Source of the DNA: Acidimicrobiia bacterium
GTDB taxonomy: Bacteria > Actinomycetota > Acidimicrobiia > Acidimicrobiales > Poriferisodalaceae
Direction of reading: 5' to 3'
NCBI GenBank assembly: GCA_022826045.1
Contig: JAJDVQ010000041.1
Coordinates: forward strand, 1-64,000
Length of the DNA: 64,000 bases
The position numbers and the translations under genes are program-made. This document shows positions 25,033-34,122 of this stretch, in pieces (position 1 is the first letter of the stretch; each line of letters begins with the position of its first letter). The notes under the pieces were generated by a model, which was not told the origin of the DNA, searched no databases, and was given only the letters and a program-made list of their open reading frames with translations.

Positions 25033-27345
25033 TCAGGCGCTCTGGAGTGCTCGCCAGACGTTCTGGGGGCTGCAGGGCATGTCGATGTGGTCGATGCCCA
25101 GGTGGGCGACTGCATCGCACACGGCGTTGTGCACCGCCGGCGTGGAGCCGATCGTGCCCGACTCGCCGATGCCCTTGGCGCCCAGCGGGTTGCGGGGGCT
25201 GGCGGTCTCGGTGTTGGACACCTCGAAGCTCGGCAGCTCGGCGGCCGAAGGCACCAGGTAGTCGCCGAGACTCGGGTTGCGGGGCTGGCCGTCGCCGTCG
25301 TACTCGACGTGTTCGTACAGCGCCTGCGCGATGCCTTGGGCGATGCCGCCGTGCTGCTGGCCGTTCACGATGAGCGGATTCATGATGGTGCCGCAGTCGT
25401 CGACCGCCACGTGGCGCACCAGCTCGACCTCACCGGTGTCGCGGTCGACCTCTACGACGGCCACATGGGAGCCGAACGGGAACGTGGAATCGGTGCCGTC
25501 GAAGTTCTCCTCGGCCATCAGGCCTGCCTCGAGACCTGACGGGCGGGCACTGTCGTCGTTGGCCAGCTTGGCGATGTCGGCCCAGCTCACCGAGCTGGTC
25601 GGCACGCCGGCAACGGCAAGGCCGCCTTCGGCCACCACGATGTCGTCGGCAGACGCCTCGAGCAGGTGAGCGGCGAGCTGCTTGCCCTTCTCCAGCACGG
25701 CTTGGCTCGACAGGTACACGGCCGAACCAGCCGTCTGCAGCGAGCGCGAGCCCAGCGTGCCCGCACCCGAAGGCACCTCGGCGGTGTCGGCATCGAGGTG
25801 GGTGACCTGATCCATGGGAATGCCCAGCACTCCCTCGACGATCTGGCTGAATGCCGTGTCGTGGCCCTGACCGTGGCTGGAGGTGCCCACCCGGATCGTG
25901 GCTGTGCCGTCTTCGTGCACTTCGGTGCTGCCGTACTCCACGTGCAGGCCCACCGGAGCGGTGATCTCCACGTACGACGACACGCCGATGCCCAGCAGCT
26001 TCGAGTCGCCGGCGTCGCGCCGGGCCTGCTGCTCGGCTCGCAGATCGGCATAACCGGAGGCTTCGAGCACGGCGTCGAGGGCCTGCTCGTACTCGCCGGA
26101 GTCGTAGCTGACGCCCGTCTGCAGGGCGGTCGGGAAGGCATCGGGCTGCAGGTAGTTCTTGCGTCGGATCTCGGCCGGGTCCATGCCGATCGCGGCAGCG
26201 GCCTTGTCGAGGATGCGCTCCACCATCTGGGTCGCCTCCGGACGCCCGGCGCCGCGGTACGCACCGATCGGCGTGGTGTTGGTGATGACCGTCTGCGAGA
26301 CGAAGTCGATGACGGGAATGTCGTACACGGCCTGGCTGAGCATTCCTGTGAGCATCGGCAGGATTGCACCGATGATCGGGTAGGCGCCGGCGTCGGCGAT
26401 CACGTGCGCCTTCAGGCCAACGATGCTGCCGTCGTTGCGTACGCCCATCTCCACGTTCATCACCATGGCGCGGCCCTGCACCATCGACAGCATGTTCTCG
26501 GTGCGGTTCTCGGTCCACCGGGTCGGGCGGCCCAGTGCCTGGGCAGCTTTGCCGACCACGATGTACTCGGGGTACACCGCGGCCTTCGGGCCGAAGCCGC
26601 CGCCGACCCACGGCGCGGTCACCCGCAGCTGATCCGGTTCGAGGCCGAGCGCGGGTGCGAGCGCCTCATGCTGGGAGTGGGCGTTCTGCACCGACAGGTG
26701 CATGGTCATGCTGTCGTCGCCACCCGGCACGGCCACGCACCCGTTGGGCTCCATCGGAGCGCCGGCGAGGCGCTGGGTGACGATGCGCTCCGACACGACC
26801 TGGTCAGCACCGGCGAGGGCATCCACTCCCGGCCGCTCGCCCGTCTCCTCATCCGGGCCCGGGATAGCGAACGGGAAGCACACGTTGGACGCCTGCCCTT
26901 CCCACACGACGGGCGAGTCGGGATCCGCAGCCCGCTCGAAGTCCGAGACGACCGGCAGGGGGCTGTAGCCGACGTAGACAGCCTCGGCTGCGTCGTTCGC
27001 CTGCGCTTGGGTCTCTGCGACCACTGCCGCCACCATGTCTCCCACGAAGCGCACCCGGCCCGCCGCCAACGGTGGGCGGTTGAAGTCGGGCGGCATCATC
27101 GGGAAGCCTTGGAAGGCATCCATCGGCAGATTCTCCGACGTGTACACCGCCACGACGCCCGGCATGGACGCCGCCTCGGAAGTGTCGATCGAGACGATCT
27201 CGGCATGGGCTTCCGGCGAGCGCACGAAGGCGACCCGTGCCGCGTCGACGTCAAGATCGTCGACGTAGTGATTCGCCCCGGTCAGCAGCCCTGGATCTTC
27301 CTTGCGCTGAACAGGATTCCCCAGGATCGAACCCGATGCGGCCAT
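25033..27345 (-). CDS. molybdenum hydroxylase large subunit (CoxL-like, xanthine dehydrogenase family)
   Basis: This 770-residue subunit binds molybdopterin cytosine dinucleotide. Visible blocks: GNPVQRKEDPGLLTGANHYVDD at the N-terminus, TAPWVGGGFGPK, the active-site loop AYRGAGRPEA and GAKGIGESGTIGSTPAVHNA with the catalytic Glu near the end. The loop is AYRGAGR, as in 'form II' CoxL-like proteins, not the AYRCSFR of true aerobic CO dehydrogenase, so CO oxidation is unlikely. ATG 27345 has AAGGAGG upstream. The FAD (CoxM) and [2Fe-2S] (CoxS) partners are not next to it. Confidence 0.88.
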   Translation of the reverse strand: MAASGSILGNPVQRKEDPGLLTGANHYVDDLDVDAARVAFVRSPEAHAEIVSIDTSEAASMPGVVAVYTSENLPMDAFQGFPMMPPDFNRPPLAAGRVRFVGDMVAAVVAETQAQANDAAEAVYVGYSPLPVVSDFERAADPDSPVVWEGQASNVCFPFAIPGPDEETGERPGVDALAGADQVVSERIVTQRLAGAPMEPNGCVAVPGGDDSMTMHLSVQNAHSQHEALAPALGLEPDQLRVTAPWVGGGFGPKAAVYPEYIVVGKAAQALGRPTRWTENRTENMLSMVQGRAMVMNVEMGVRNDGSIVGLKAHVIADAGAYPIIGAILPMLTGMLSQAVYDIPVIDFVSQTVITNTTPIGAYRGAGRPEATQMVERILDKAAAAIGMDPAEIRRKNYLQPDAFPTALQTGVSYDSGEYEQALDAVLEASGYADLRAEQQARRDAGDSKLLGIGVSSYVEITAPVGLHVEYGSTEVHEDGTATIRVGTSSHGQGHDTAFSQIVEGVLGIPMDQVTHLDADTAEVPSGAGTLGSRSLQTAGSAVYLSSQAVLEKGKQLAAHLLEASADDIVVAEGGLAVAGVPTSSVSWADIAKLANDDSARPSGLEAGLMAEENFDGTDSTFPFGSHVAVVEVDRDTGEVELVRHVAVDDCGTIMNPLIVNGQQHGGIAQGIAQALYEHVEYDGDGQPRNPSLGDYLVPSAAELPSFEVSNTETASPRNPLGAKGIGESGTIGSTPAVHNAVCDAVAHLGIDHIDMPCSPQNVWRALQSA

Positions 27346-27496
27346 CGCTTGCCTCCTTGTGGCTGGCACCCCTGCGGGGCGCCGGATTGCGTTCGGAACG
27401 GCGTGCCCGGCCGCGCACGCCCGGGCGTCAGCCGCGACAGTAGCCCAACGCCCAGCCGGCGCTGTGCGCCGCGAGACGGGCTGCCGGGCTGGCTGT

Positions 27497-28294
27497 TCAG
27501 CCGCCGGCCCGAGCGGTGGCGGCTCTGTCGATCGATGCAAGCCAGCTCGCCACGGTGTGCGCTGCGAGGCCCGGACTCTCGCACATCCACCAGTGGCCCA
27601 CGTCCAGCAGCTCGGTGACCCTGGCGCCTGCGCGGATGGCGATACGGCGATGCATGACACCGCCGCCGGTGAAGTGATCGCCGGCTGCCAGGATGCACAG
27701 GCCGGGCCGCCGACCGGCCGCTGCGATGTTGAAGCCCAGGTCGGCCATGGCGGGCTGGGCAGCATCGCGGTAGAGCGCCAGGATGCACCGGCCCATGTCG
27801 GCGTTGATGTGCGGCACCACGGCGGCAGCCACCTCGGGCCCCATGCCGAGACCTGCATAGAAGGCGACTCGCTCGTCGTCAGGACGGCTGATCATGCGCT
27901 CGATGGAGGCATCTCCCTCGGGCGTCTGCCAGAGCTGTGCCGCGTCGTGCCAGACGTAGTCGGGATCGAACAGGCCGATGACGTCGGTGCACCACGAGCG
28001 AATGAGATCGGGGCGTTCCATGGCGATGCGCATGACATGGCCGCCTCCCCAGTCATGTCCCAGCAGGTCTACGTGCTCGGCGCCGGCCGCGAGCAGTTGC
28101 TCCAGCTCGTCGGCGAGCCAGTCCCTGTACTCGTTCATAGTGGCGCCGAAGCCCTCGGGCGCCGGTGCGCCGAACCCCGGCGGCGACAGTGCCACGACGT
28201 CGGAGGGGCCGATGCCGTGGCGCTCGAGGGCGGCGCGCATCGGATCCCAGATGGCAGTTGTCTCGGGGTTGCCGTGAACGAGCACGAGCGTCAT
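27497..28294 (-). CDS. alpha/beta hydrolase (epoxide hydrolase/haloalkane dehalogenase-like)
   Basis: The 265-residue protein has the oxyanion motif LVHGNPET and nucleophile elbow LLGHDWGGGH, where Asp replaces the usual Ser. This is the mark of epoxide hydrolases, haloalkane dehalogenases and fluoroacetate dehalogenases. The late catalytic His is in DVGHWWMCESPG. The HGNP-ET and GHDWGG pair is most typical of epoxide hydrolases and dehalogenases; the substrate is open. It lies between the fused hydantoinase (43 bp upstream) and the CoxL-like gene, all on the minus strand. Confidence 0.85.
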   Translation of the reverse strand: MTLVLVHGNPETTAIWDPMRAALERHGIGPSDVVALSPPGFGAPAPEGFGATMNEYRDWLADELEQLLAAGAEHVDLLGHDWGGGHVMRIAMERPDLIRSWCTDVIGLFDPDYVWHDAAQLWQTPEGDASIERMISRPDDERVAFYAGLGMGPEVAAAVVPHINADMGRCILALYRDAAQPAMADLGFNIAAAGRRPGLCILAAGDHFTGGGVMHRRIAIRAGARVTELLDVGHWWMCESPGLAAHTVASWLASIDRAATARAGG

Positions 28295-28336
28295 TGCGAA
28301 CGTCTCCCTGTCGGGGAATCAGGATTCTCTGGGGCC

Positions 28337-31300
28337 TCAGGCGGTCGTTGAAGCAGTCGGACCTTCCGTGCGCAGTCGAACGGTGGCTTCGACATCGACG
28401 GATCGGCCATCGTCGCCGATCACCACGCCGTAGTCACGGCGGGCGCCCTCGACGCTGACAACGTCGTCCATCACGTCCCGCAGCACTGCGTCGGGCTCCC
28501 GCTCGAACGCGTCGCCCCAGCCGCCCCCGCCGGGCGTGTCGGCGATCATGCGTGCCGGCCCCATCCGCTTCACGCCGTACTTGGGCGGCACGAATGTCGG
28601 GCCATCGGCCTCAACGTCGACGGGGACGATCCACTCCAAGCCGATCCCGCCGGTGCCGCCACCGCGCACACCGTGTCCCGACGGCGTGTCCAGCCCCTCG
28701 GCCCGGAACGACCAGATGGCGGGCTCGAGAATGTCGGCTTCATACCGCACCCCGGTGCCGCCGCGCCGCTGGCCCGGCCCGGCGTTGTCGCAGCGCTGCT
28801 CGTGGCGGACATACCGGACGGGGTACATCTGCTCGTGAAACTCCAGGTTCGGCAGGTCGAGGCCGCCGAGCGTGATGAGATGTCCCATCTGCGGGAAGCC
28901 GTCGCGCTCGGCCGTCGCGCCGGGCGTGGCCATGGCATGCCACTGGTACATCACCCAGGTGGTGCCGTCGTCGCGGCGCCCGGCGACATGGCCGTGCATG
29001 GTCTTGGACCACGCGGCGCAGGCCCGGTCTGGGTCGGCTTGCGCGAGCGCCTGCCACACCGCGATCACGATCTCATGGGCCACGAAGACCGTGTTCATCG
29101 TCATCGGCGCCGGCGGCAGGGCGTTCACGATGCTGCCTTCGGGGGCGATGATCGTCAGCGGCCGGTAGGTGCCCTCATTGCGCGGGATCGACGTGTCGAA
29201 GAACGACGACACCGCCAGGAACACCGACGAGTAGGTGTTGGCCAGCGAGCTGTTCTTGAAGCCCTCGATCTGCGGATCGGTGCCGGTGAAGTCGAGCGTC
29301 ATCTCGTCGCCCTCGACGCTCAGGTGCACTCGCACGGCGATGTCGGCCGGGCCGAAGCAGTCGTTGTCGGTGCGGTCCTCGCCGTAGTAGGTGCCGTCGG
29401 GCAGCTCTGTTATGGCGGTGCGCATGCGCCGTTCGCCGTGGGTGAGCACGCCGTCGAGGTAGGCCAGGTAGGGCTCGACGCCGAGTTCGGCTACCAGGCC
29501 GAGGACCCGTTCCGCGCCGATGCGTGTGGAGCCCAGCATCGCCAGCAGGTCGCCGTCGAGCAGTTCGGGCGTCCGGCAGTTGATCAGCAGCAGTTCCCAC
29601 AGGTCATCGCGGACGGCGCCGGCCTCGATCAGCTTCATCACCGGCAGCCGGATGCCCTCCTGCCAGATCTCGGTTGCCTCGGGGTTGTAGGTGCCGGCGA
29701 GCCCGCCGCCGATGTCGGATTGATGCGCACGGTTGCAGCAGAAACCGACCAGCGTGGGTTCCCTGCCGGTGCCGCCCTCCGTGAATACCGGCCGAGCGAT
29801 GACCCAGTCGGGCAGGTGGTTGCCGCCGGCCACGTAGGGATCCGACAGCAGGAAGACGTCCTCGGGGTTGATGCGGCCCTCGTAGCGCTTCAGCAGCGCA
29901 CGCACCGCGAACCCGCCGCCGCCGGTGTGAATGGGGATGCCGTCGGCATTGGCCACCAGCGTCCCGTCGGGCGTGGTCACGTAGCAGGAGAAGTCGTGGC
30001 TCTGGCTGAAGATGGTGCTGCGCGCCGTGCGCGTCATCACCCAGCCCATGTGCTTGCTGATCTGGTCGAGCCGGTTCTGCATGACAGCGAGCACGATCGG
30101 GTCCAGGAGCGTGCGCGGTTCGGCGGAACTCTCCGTCGCGCTACCCATTGCTTCCCGCTCTTGTTCGCTGCGCTCACGGGCCGCTCGGGCCACGGCTTCG
30201 CCTGACGGCTCAGCCTCTGGCTCGACCCCGTTCGTCTCGCTGCGAGCCCGGCCCGATTGGACGCTGCGGGACACGGCCGCATCGCCCGACCCTGCTGCGC
30301 TCTCCGTCTCGTCGGCGGGTGCCAGGTCGATGAACAGGTCACCGTTCGCGTCCACCCACAGCCGGTCACCCGGTCGCGTCACGACTGTCGTGGTCAGCTC
30401 CTCGACCAGCGCAGGCCCCATGATCGTGTGGCCGCGCCGCAGTACCTCGCCGTCGAACACCGGCGTGTCGCACCAGCCGAACGGGCCGTGCCAGACCGAG
30501 CGCGTCTCGATGGGCTCCGGATCGCTCTCTGCGGGCGCCGTCTCGGAAGTGGCCACGTCACCCGTGCTCGCCCGTGCCACCAAGCGAAGCGAGGCCACCA
30601 TGATCGTGCCGTCCTGCTGGACGTGGCCGTACAGCCGCTGGTATTCGGCTTCGAAGGCGTCGCGCACCGCTGCCGCGTCGATCGTGGACGGGTCGTTGCC
30701 GTAGGCGGGAACGCGGATCGTCCAGAGCTGGCCGGGATGATGCAGCTCCAGTTCGCAATCGAGCGTCACTTGGCTGGCCGCGAAGCCCTCCCCGTCCATC
30801 ACGCTGAGGGCTTGGGCGCACAGGGCCTCAAAGCCAGCGTCGACCTCGGCGAGATCCAGCTCGTCGAGCGAACCCATCAAGAAGCGGGTGAAGTCCTGGC
30901 GGACGTCGGAATGCAGCATCCCGATCGCACAGAGCGCGCCGGCGTCGCGAGGCACGTACACGCGCTCGCAGCCGAGCCCGGCGGCCACCGAGGCGCCGTG
31001 CATCGGGCCGGCACCGCCCGCGGCCACCATCGTGAAGCGCCGGGGCGAGTGACCTCGCTCGATCGAGATGTGCTCGGTGGCGCTGAGCAGGTGCTGCTCG
31101 ACAACCTCCACGATGCCGGCGGCGGCCTCTTCGACGGTCATGCCGAGCGGCTCGGCTACATGGGTGCGGATCGCTTCACGGGCGGCGTCGATGTCGAGGT
31201 CGAGCGTGCCGCCCGCCGACTTGCCCGGTCGCAGCCGGCCGAGCACAAGCTGGGCATCGGTGACCGTCGGGAGCGTGCCGCCGTGGCCGTAGCAGGCAGG

Positions 31301-32470
31301 GCCTGGATCGGCGCCCGCGCCCTGCGGCCCCACGTAGAGCAGGCCGGCCTCGTCGACTCCGGCGATGGTGCCGCCGCCCGCGCCGATCGTGTGAATGTCG
31401 ATCGCCGGGGTGGAGACGTGGTAGCCGGCGATCATGATGTCGTCGCGGGTGTCCACCTCGCCGCCCGACATCAGCAGCACGTCGCATGACGTGCCGCCGA
31501 TCTCCATCGAGATCAGGTTCCCGGCGACTGCCGAGGTGTTCTCGTCGGTGACGAGTGCAGCATCGGTGGCGTCGCGGTACAGGTTCAGCGCACCGATCGC
31601 GGCAGCGGGGCCGCTGAGCAGCAGGTTGACGGGCCGCTCGGACACTTGGTCGACCGACGCAGCGCCGCCATTGGACTGGACGAGCAGGATCGAGTGGCGC
31701 AATCCGGCCGCGGCGAGCTCGTCGTTCAGCTTGCGCAGGTACGAGACGATCTTCGGCGACAGCGAAGCGTTGACCACAGCGGTAGACGTCCGCTCGTACT
31801 CGCCCATCAGCGACGAGACCGCTGTCGATGTGGTGACCCACGTGCCGTCCCACTGCTCGCTCACTGCTTCGGCCGCCGCGCGCTCGTGAGCGTCGTTCAC
31901 GAACGAGTTCATGAATGCGATGGCCACGGCCTCGACATCGTGGCTGTCGAAGTGCTCGAGCACCGGGCCCAAGCCCTCCAGGTCGAGCGGAGCGTGCTCG
32001 CTGCCGTCGGCATCGATACGCCCGCCCAGCGTGGCCCGCAAGTAGCGCGGCACGAGCACCGGGGCAAACGGAGCCCGGTGGTTCCACTGGTCCTCTCGCA
32101 GCCCACGGCGGATCTCCAGCGCATCGCGGAATCCCTCGGTGGCGATCAGCCCGACGACCGCGCCGGTGCCCTCCAGCATCGTGTTGGTGGCGACGGTGGA
32201 GCCGTGCACGAACAGGGCGCAGCCGGCAAGCACCTCGTCCAACGGCATGCCGAGATCCACGGCGAGGCGGGCCAGCGCCGCGTGCACGCCGCGGCTGGGA
32301 TCGGCAGGCACCGAGGGAACCTTCGCCACCCAGGTCGCGCCCTGCGCATCGGCGAGCACCAGGTCGGTGAAGGTGCCGCCGACATCCACGCCGATGCGCC
32401 ATGGCGCGGCAGGCCGCCCCGGCGTGCTGCCGGTGCCGTTCTGGGCGGCGGGAGCCGCTCGCGTCGTCAT
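28337..32470 (-). CDS. fused hydantoinase/oxoprolinase HyuA-HyuB
   Basis: The 1377-residue protein joins two subunits that are usually separate. Residues about 25-700 form an HyuA-type ASKHA ATPase (IGVDVGGTFTDLVLAD, VHGSTVATNTMLEG, AGGAGPMHG). Residues about 800-1360 form HyuB (LDPIVLAVMQNRLDQISKHMGW, FLLSDPYVAGGNHLPDW, GMRY-like tail with GGGGWGDAFE). Such enzymes use ATP to open cyclic amides such as hydantoins or 5-oxoproline. The linker contains a dispersed DNA repeat (30155-30220). ATG 32470 was chosen over the track start 63 codons upstream because homology begins shortly after it. Confidence 0.92.
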   Translation of the reverse strand: MTTRAAPAAQNGTGSTPGRPAAPWRIGVDVGGTFTDLVLADAQGATWVAKVPSVPADPSRGVHAALARLAVDLGMPLDEVLAGCALFVHGSTVATNTMLEGTGAVVGLIATEGFRDALEIRRGLREDQWNHRAPFAPVLVPRYLRATLGGRIDADGSEHAPLDLEGLGPVLEHFDSHDVEAVAIAFMNSFVNDAHERAAAEAVSEQWDGTWVTTSTAVSSLMGEYERTSTAVVNASLSPKIVSYLRKLNDELAAAGLRHSILLVQSNGGAASVDQVSERPVNLLLSGPAAAIGALNLYRDATDAALVTDENTSAVAGNLISMEIGGTSCDVLLMSGGEVDTRDDIMIAGYHVSTPAIDIHTIGAGGGTIAGVDEAGLLYVGPQGAGADPGPACYGHGGTLPTVTDAQLVLGRLRPGKSAGGTLDLDIDAAREAIRTHVAEPLGMTVEEAAAGIVEVVEQHLLSATEHISIERGHSPRRFTMVAAGGAGPMHGASVAAGLGCERVYVPRDAGALCAIGMLHSDVRQDFTRFLMGSLDELDLAEVDAGFEALCAQALSVMDGEGFAASQVTLDCELELHHPGQLWTIRVPAYGNDPSTIDAAAVRDAFEAEYQRLYGHVQQDGTIMVASLRLVARASTGDVATSETAPAESDPEPIETRSVWHGPFGWCDTPVFDGEVLRRGHTIMGPALVEELTTTVVTRPGDRLWVDANGDLFIDLAPADETESAAGSGDAAVSRSVQSGRARSETNGVEPEAEPSGEAVARAARERSEQEREAMGSATESSAEPRTLLDPIVLAVMQNRLDQISKHMGWVMTRTARSTIFSQSHDFSCYVTTPDGTLVANADGIPIHTGGGGFAVRALLKRYEGRINPEDVFLLSDPYVAGGNHLPDWVIARPVFTEGGTGREPTLVGFCCNRAHQSDIGGGLAGTYNPEATEIWQEGIRLPVMKLIEAGAVRDDLWELLLINCRTPELLDGDLLAMLGSTRIGAERVLGLVAELGVEPYLAYLDGVLTHGERRMRTAITELPDGTYYGEDRTDNDCFGPADIAVRVHLSVEGDEMTLDFTGTDPQIEGFKNSSLANTYSSVFLAVSSFFDTSIPRNEGTYRPLTIIAPEGSIVNALPPAPMTMNTVFVAHEIVIAVWQALAQADPDRACAAWSKTMHGHVAGRRDDGTTWVMYQWHAMATPGATAERDGFPQMGHLITLGGLDLPNLEFHEQMYPVRYVRHEQRCDNAGPGQRRGGTGVRYEADILEPAIWSFRAEGLDTPSGHGVRGGGTGGIGLEWIVPVDVEADGPTFVPPKYGVKRMGPARMIADTPGGGGWGDAFEREPDAVLRDVMDDVVSVEGARRDYGVVIGDDGRSVDVEATVRLRTEGPTASTTA
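30155..30220 (-). repeat. dispersed ARERSE repeat, copy 1 (inside hyuAB linker)
   Basis: On the minus strand this stretch encodes EPSGEAVARAARERSEQERE in the linker between the HyuA and HyuB halves. It shares 24 identical consecutive bases (TGTTCGCTGCGCTCACGGGCCGCT on the plus strand, listed here as two halves TGTTCGCTGCGC and TCACGGGCCGCT) with copy 2 at 38314-38365. Its 3' part matches copy 3 at the right window edge. It is read in the same peptide frame in both genes. Confidence 0.75.
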
Positions 32471-32908
32471 CTGATCAGTCTCGCATCTCGGGAGTCTCAT
32501 GGCTCCGTTAGCTGGATGACAAGGCCCCGGCGAACCCAACAGTGGCACTCGAAAAGTCTGTGCAACTCCAAGCTGCCCGAGTCCGATATCTTCCGCGTCA
32601 CTGGAGCGGACCGTGCTGACACTGCCGTCAGGGCGGCGCGAGGATCTTGGGCATCGCATCTACGACCCGCCCGGTCACGGTGATCGTGGCGAACGGCTGG
32701 TCACCGCGCCCGATGCCGGCGTCTCGGCCGGCTCGAAGCTGCCGGGGTGCTCGTCGCCGCCTGAGCTCGCTCGATCAGGAGGCCCCCGGTGACGGCGTTG
32801 GCAGCAGCAGCCAGCGTCTCGCAATCGCACGACGCTTTCGGCCGGCACCCGTTCTGCAGGCGGTCGGCCGCAGCCAGCTCCGCTGGGCACTGCCATTAGC
32901 TTGGGCCC
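32471..32908. other. 438 bp intergenic region, no supported gene
   Basis: This gap separates the divergent hyuAB and pfk genes and should carry both promoters. No ORF here resembles a family. A reverse-strand stretch near 32620-32700 reads TVTGRVVDAMPKIL, which looks protein-like and faintly recalls the end of dihydrodipicolinate reductase-type proteins. It is too short to call. I see no RNA motif or repeat. Confidence 0.4.
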
Positions 32909-33976
32909 GTGCGAATCGGGGTGCTCACCGGCGGGGGCGACTGCGCGGGCCTGAACGCAGCGATCCGGGCGGTCGTGCGAGCCGCCGGACACGAGCTGGA
33001 CCGCAGCGTCATCGGCTACCGGCGCGGCTGGAACGGCGTGCTCGAGGGAGACAGCGTCAAGCTCGATTCCGAGGCGATGCGGGGCGCGCTGCCGCGCGGC
33101 GGCACGATGCTCGGCACTTCCCGCAGCAGCCGCCGCCTCGAGACCGAGGGAGCGGCGCCGCTGGTAGCACAGCTCGAGCGAGACGGCGTGGACATGCTGG
33201 TGACCATCGGCGGCGACGGCACGCTGATCACCGCCGGACGGCTCTCCGACGCCGGGTTCCCGGTGATCGCCGTCCCCAAGACGATCGACAACGACGTGGA
33301 GGGCACCGATGTCTGCATCGGATTCGACACGGCGCTCGGCGTCGCCACCGAGGCGGTCGACCGGCTCCACACCACCGCCGAGTCGCACAACCGGATCATG
33401 GTGCTCGAGGTGATGGGCCGCCAAGCCGGCCACATAGCGGCCGGTGCGGGCATCGCCGGAGGTGCTGCCGCCATCCTCGTGCCCGAAGCGCCGTTCAACA
33501 TCGACAACATCGCCGAGCGCCTCATGGCACGGCATCACCGCGACCGCAATGCGTCCATCGTGGTGGTCGCCGAGGGCGCGGTTCCCGACAGCAGCGTCGA
33601 GGCACCCGACAACGGCACCGACGAATGGGGCAACCGGGTCCTCGACGGCATGGGGCAGTTCGTCGGCGATCTGCTGGCGGAGCGCACCGGCTACGACACG
33701 CGCACCACCGTGCTGGGTTACATCCAGCGCGGCGGACCGCCGACGCCGGCCGACCGACTGCTCGGCAGCCGGCTCGGCGCCCGTGCGGTCGAAGTGCTCA
33801 TCGAGGGCACATCGGGCTGCATGGTGGGCGTGCACTCCACCGGCATCGCCCTGCAACCGCTCGCCGAGGTCGCAGGCCGCACCCGCTATCTCAGCGAGGA
33901 CCAGCTGGAGCTGCTGGATCTCATCTCCACGGCGCCGGTGCTGATGCCGCTGCACACCTCGCGGCGCTGGTTCTGA
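32909..33976 (+). CDS. pfkA: 6-phosphofructokinase (group III)
   Basis: The 355-residue kinase converts fructose 6-phosphate to fructose 1,6-bisphosphate in glycolysis. Blocks: GVLTGGGDCAGLNAAIRAVV, VTIGGDGTLITA, PKTIDNDVEGTD, and EVMGRQAGHIA. Gly in GGDGT with Lys in PKTIDND is the pattern seen in ATP-using group III actinobacterial enzymes such as that of Streptomyces, whereas PPi-using forms have Asp at the first site. The start is GTG 32909. It is followed by the TPP riboswitch of the thiamine transporter operon. Confidence 0.93.
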   Translation: MRIGVLTGGGDCAGLNAAIRAVVRAAGHELDRSVIGYRRGWNGVLEGDSVKLDSEAMRGALPRGGTMLGTSRSSRRLETEGAAPLVAQLERDGVDMLVTIGGDGTLITAGRLSDAGFPVIAVPKTIDNDVEGTDVCIGFDTALGVATEAVDRLHTTAESHNRIMVLEVMGRQAGHIAAGAGIAGGAAAILVPEAPFNIDNIAERLMARHHRDRNASIVVVAEGAVPDSSVEAPDNGTDEWGNRVLDGMGQFVGDLLAERTGYDTRTTVLGYIQRGGPPTPADRLLGSRLGARAVEVLIEGTSGCMVGVHSTGIALQPLAEVAGRTRYLSEDQLELLDLISTAPVLMPLHTSRRWF

Positions 33977-34034
33977 AGCCGGTTCTGAGACTGGCTGACC
34001 GGCGCTGCACGGTAGGGTGGCGACGACAACGCAT

Positions 34035-34115
34035 ACCGGGGAGCCCACGGGGCTGAGAGGGCGACAGCAGTGCGGTCGCCGACCCGAGAACCTGATCTGG
34101 GTAATGCCAGCGGAG
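34035..34115 (+). promoter_or_regulatory. TPP riboswitch (THI element)
   Basis: The sequence contains the conserved THI-box parts in order: ACCGGGGAGCC, GGCTGAGAGG, a variable stem (GCGAC...GTCGC), then ACCCGAGAACCTGATCTGG and GTAATGCCAGCGGAGGAA. The purine-rich GGAGGAAG at the 3' end doubles as the thiB ribosome binding site four bases before ATG 34123. Thiamine pyrophosphate binding would therefore most likely block translation initiation. It controls thiB-thiP. Confidence 0.96.
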
Positions 34116-34122
34116 GAAGCAC

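Noticed and set aside
25033-27345. True aerobic carbon monoxide dehydrogenase (form I CoxL)
   Set aside because: The active-site loop is AYRGAGR instead of AYRCSFR, and coxM/coxS are absent.
25666-27618. 650-codon forward ORF opposite the CoxL-like gene
   Set aside because: Composition dominated by His, Arg and Gly with no domain; antisense shadow.
28673-30205. 510-codon forward ORF opposite hyuAB
   Set aside because: Antisense shadow of strongly conserved HyuB sequence.
32620-32705. Reverse reading TVTGRVVDAMPKIL in the pfk-hyuAB gap
   Set aside because: Only about 20 residues look protein-like; similarity to dihydrodipicolinate reductase ends is too weak to call.
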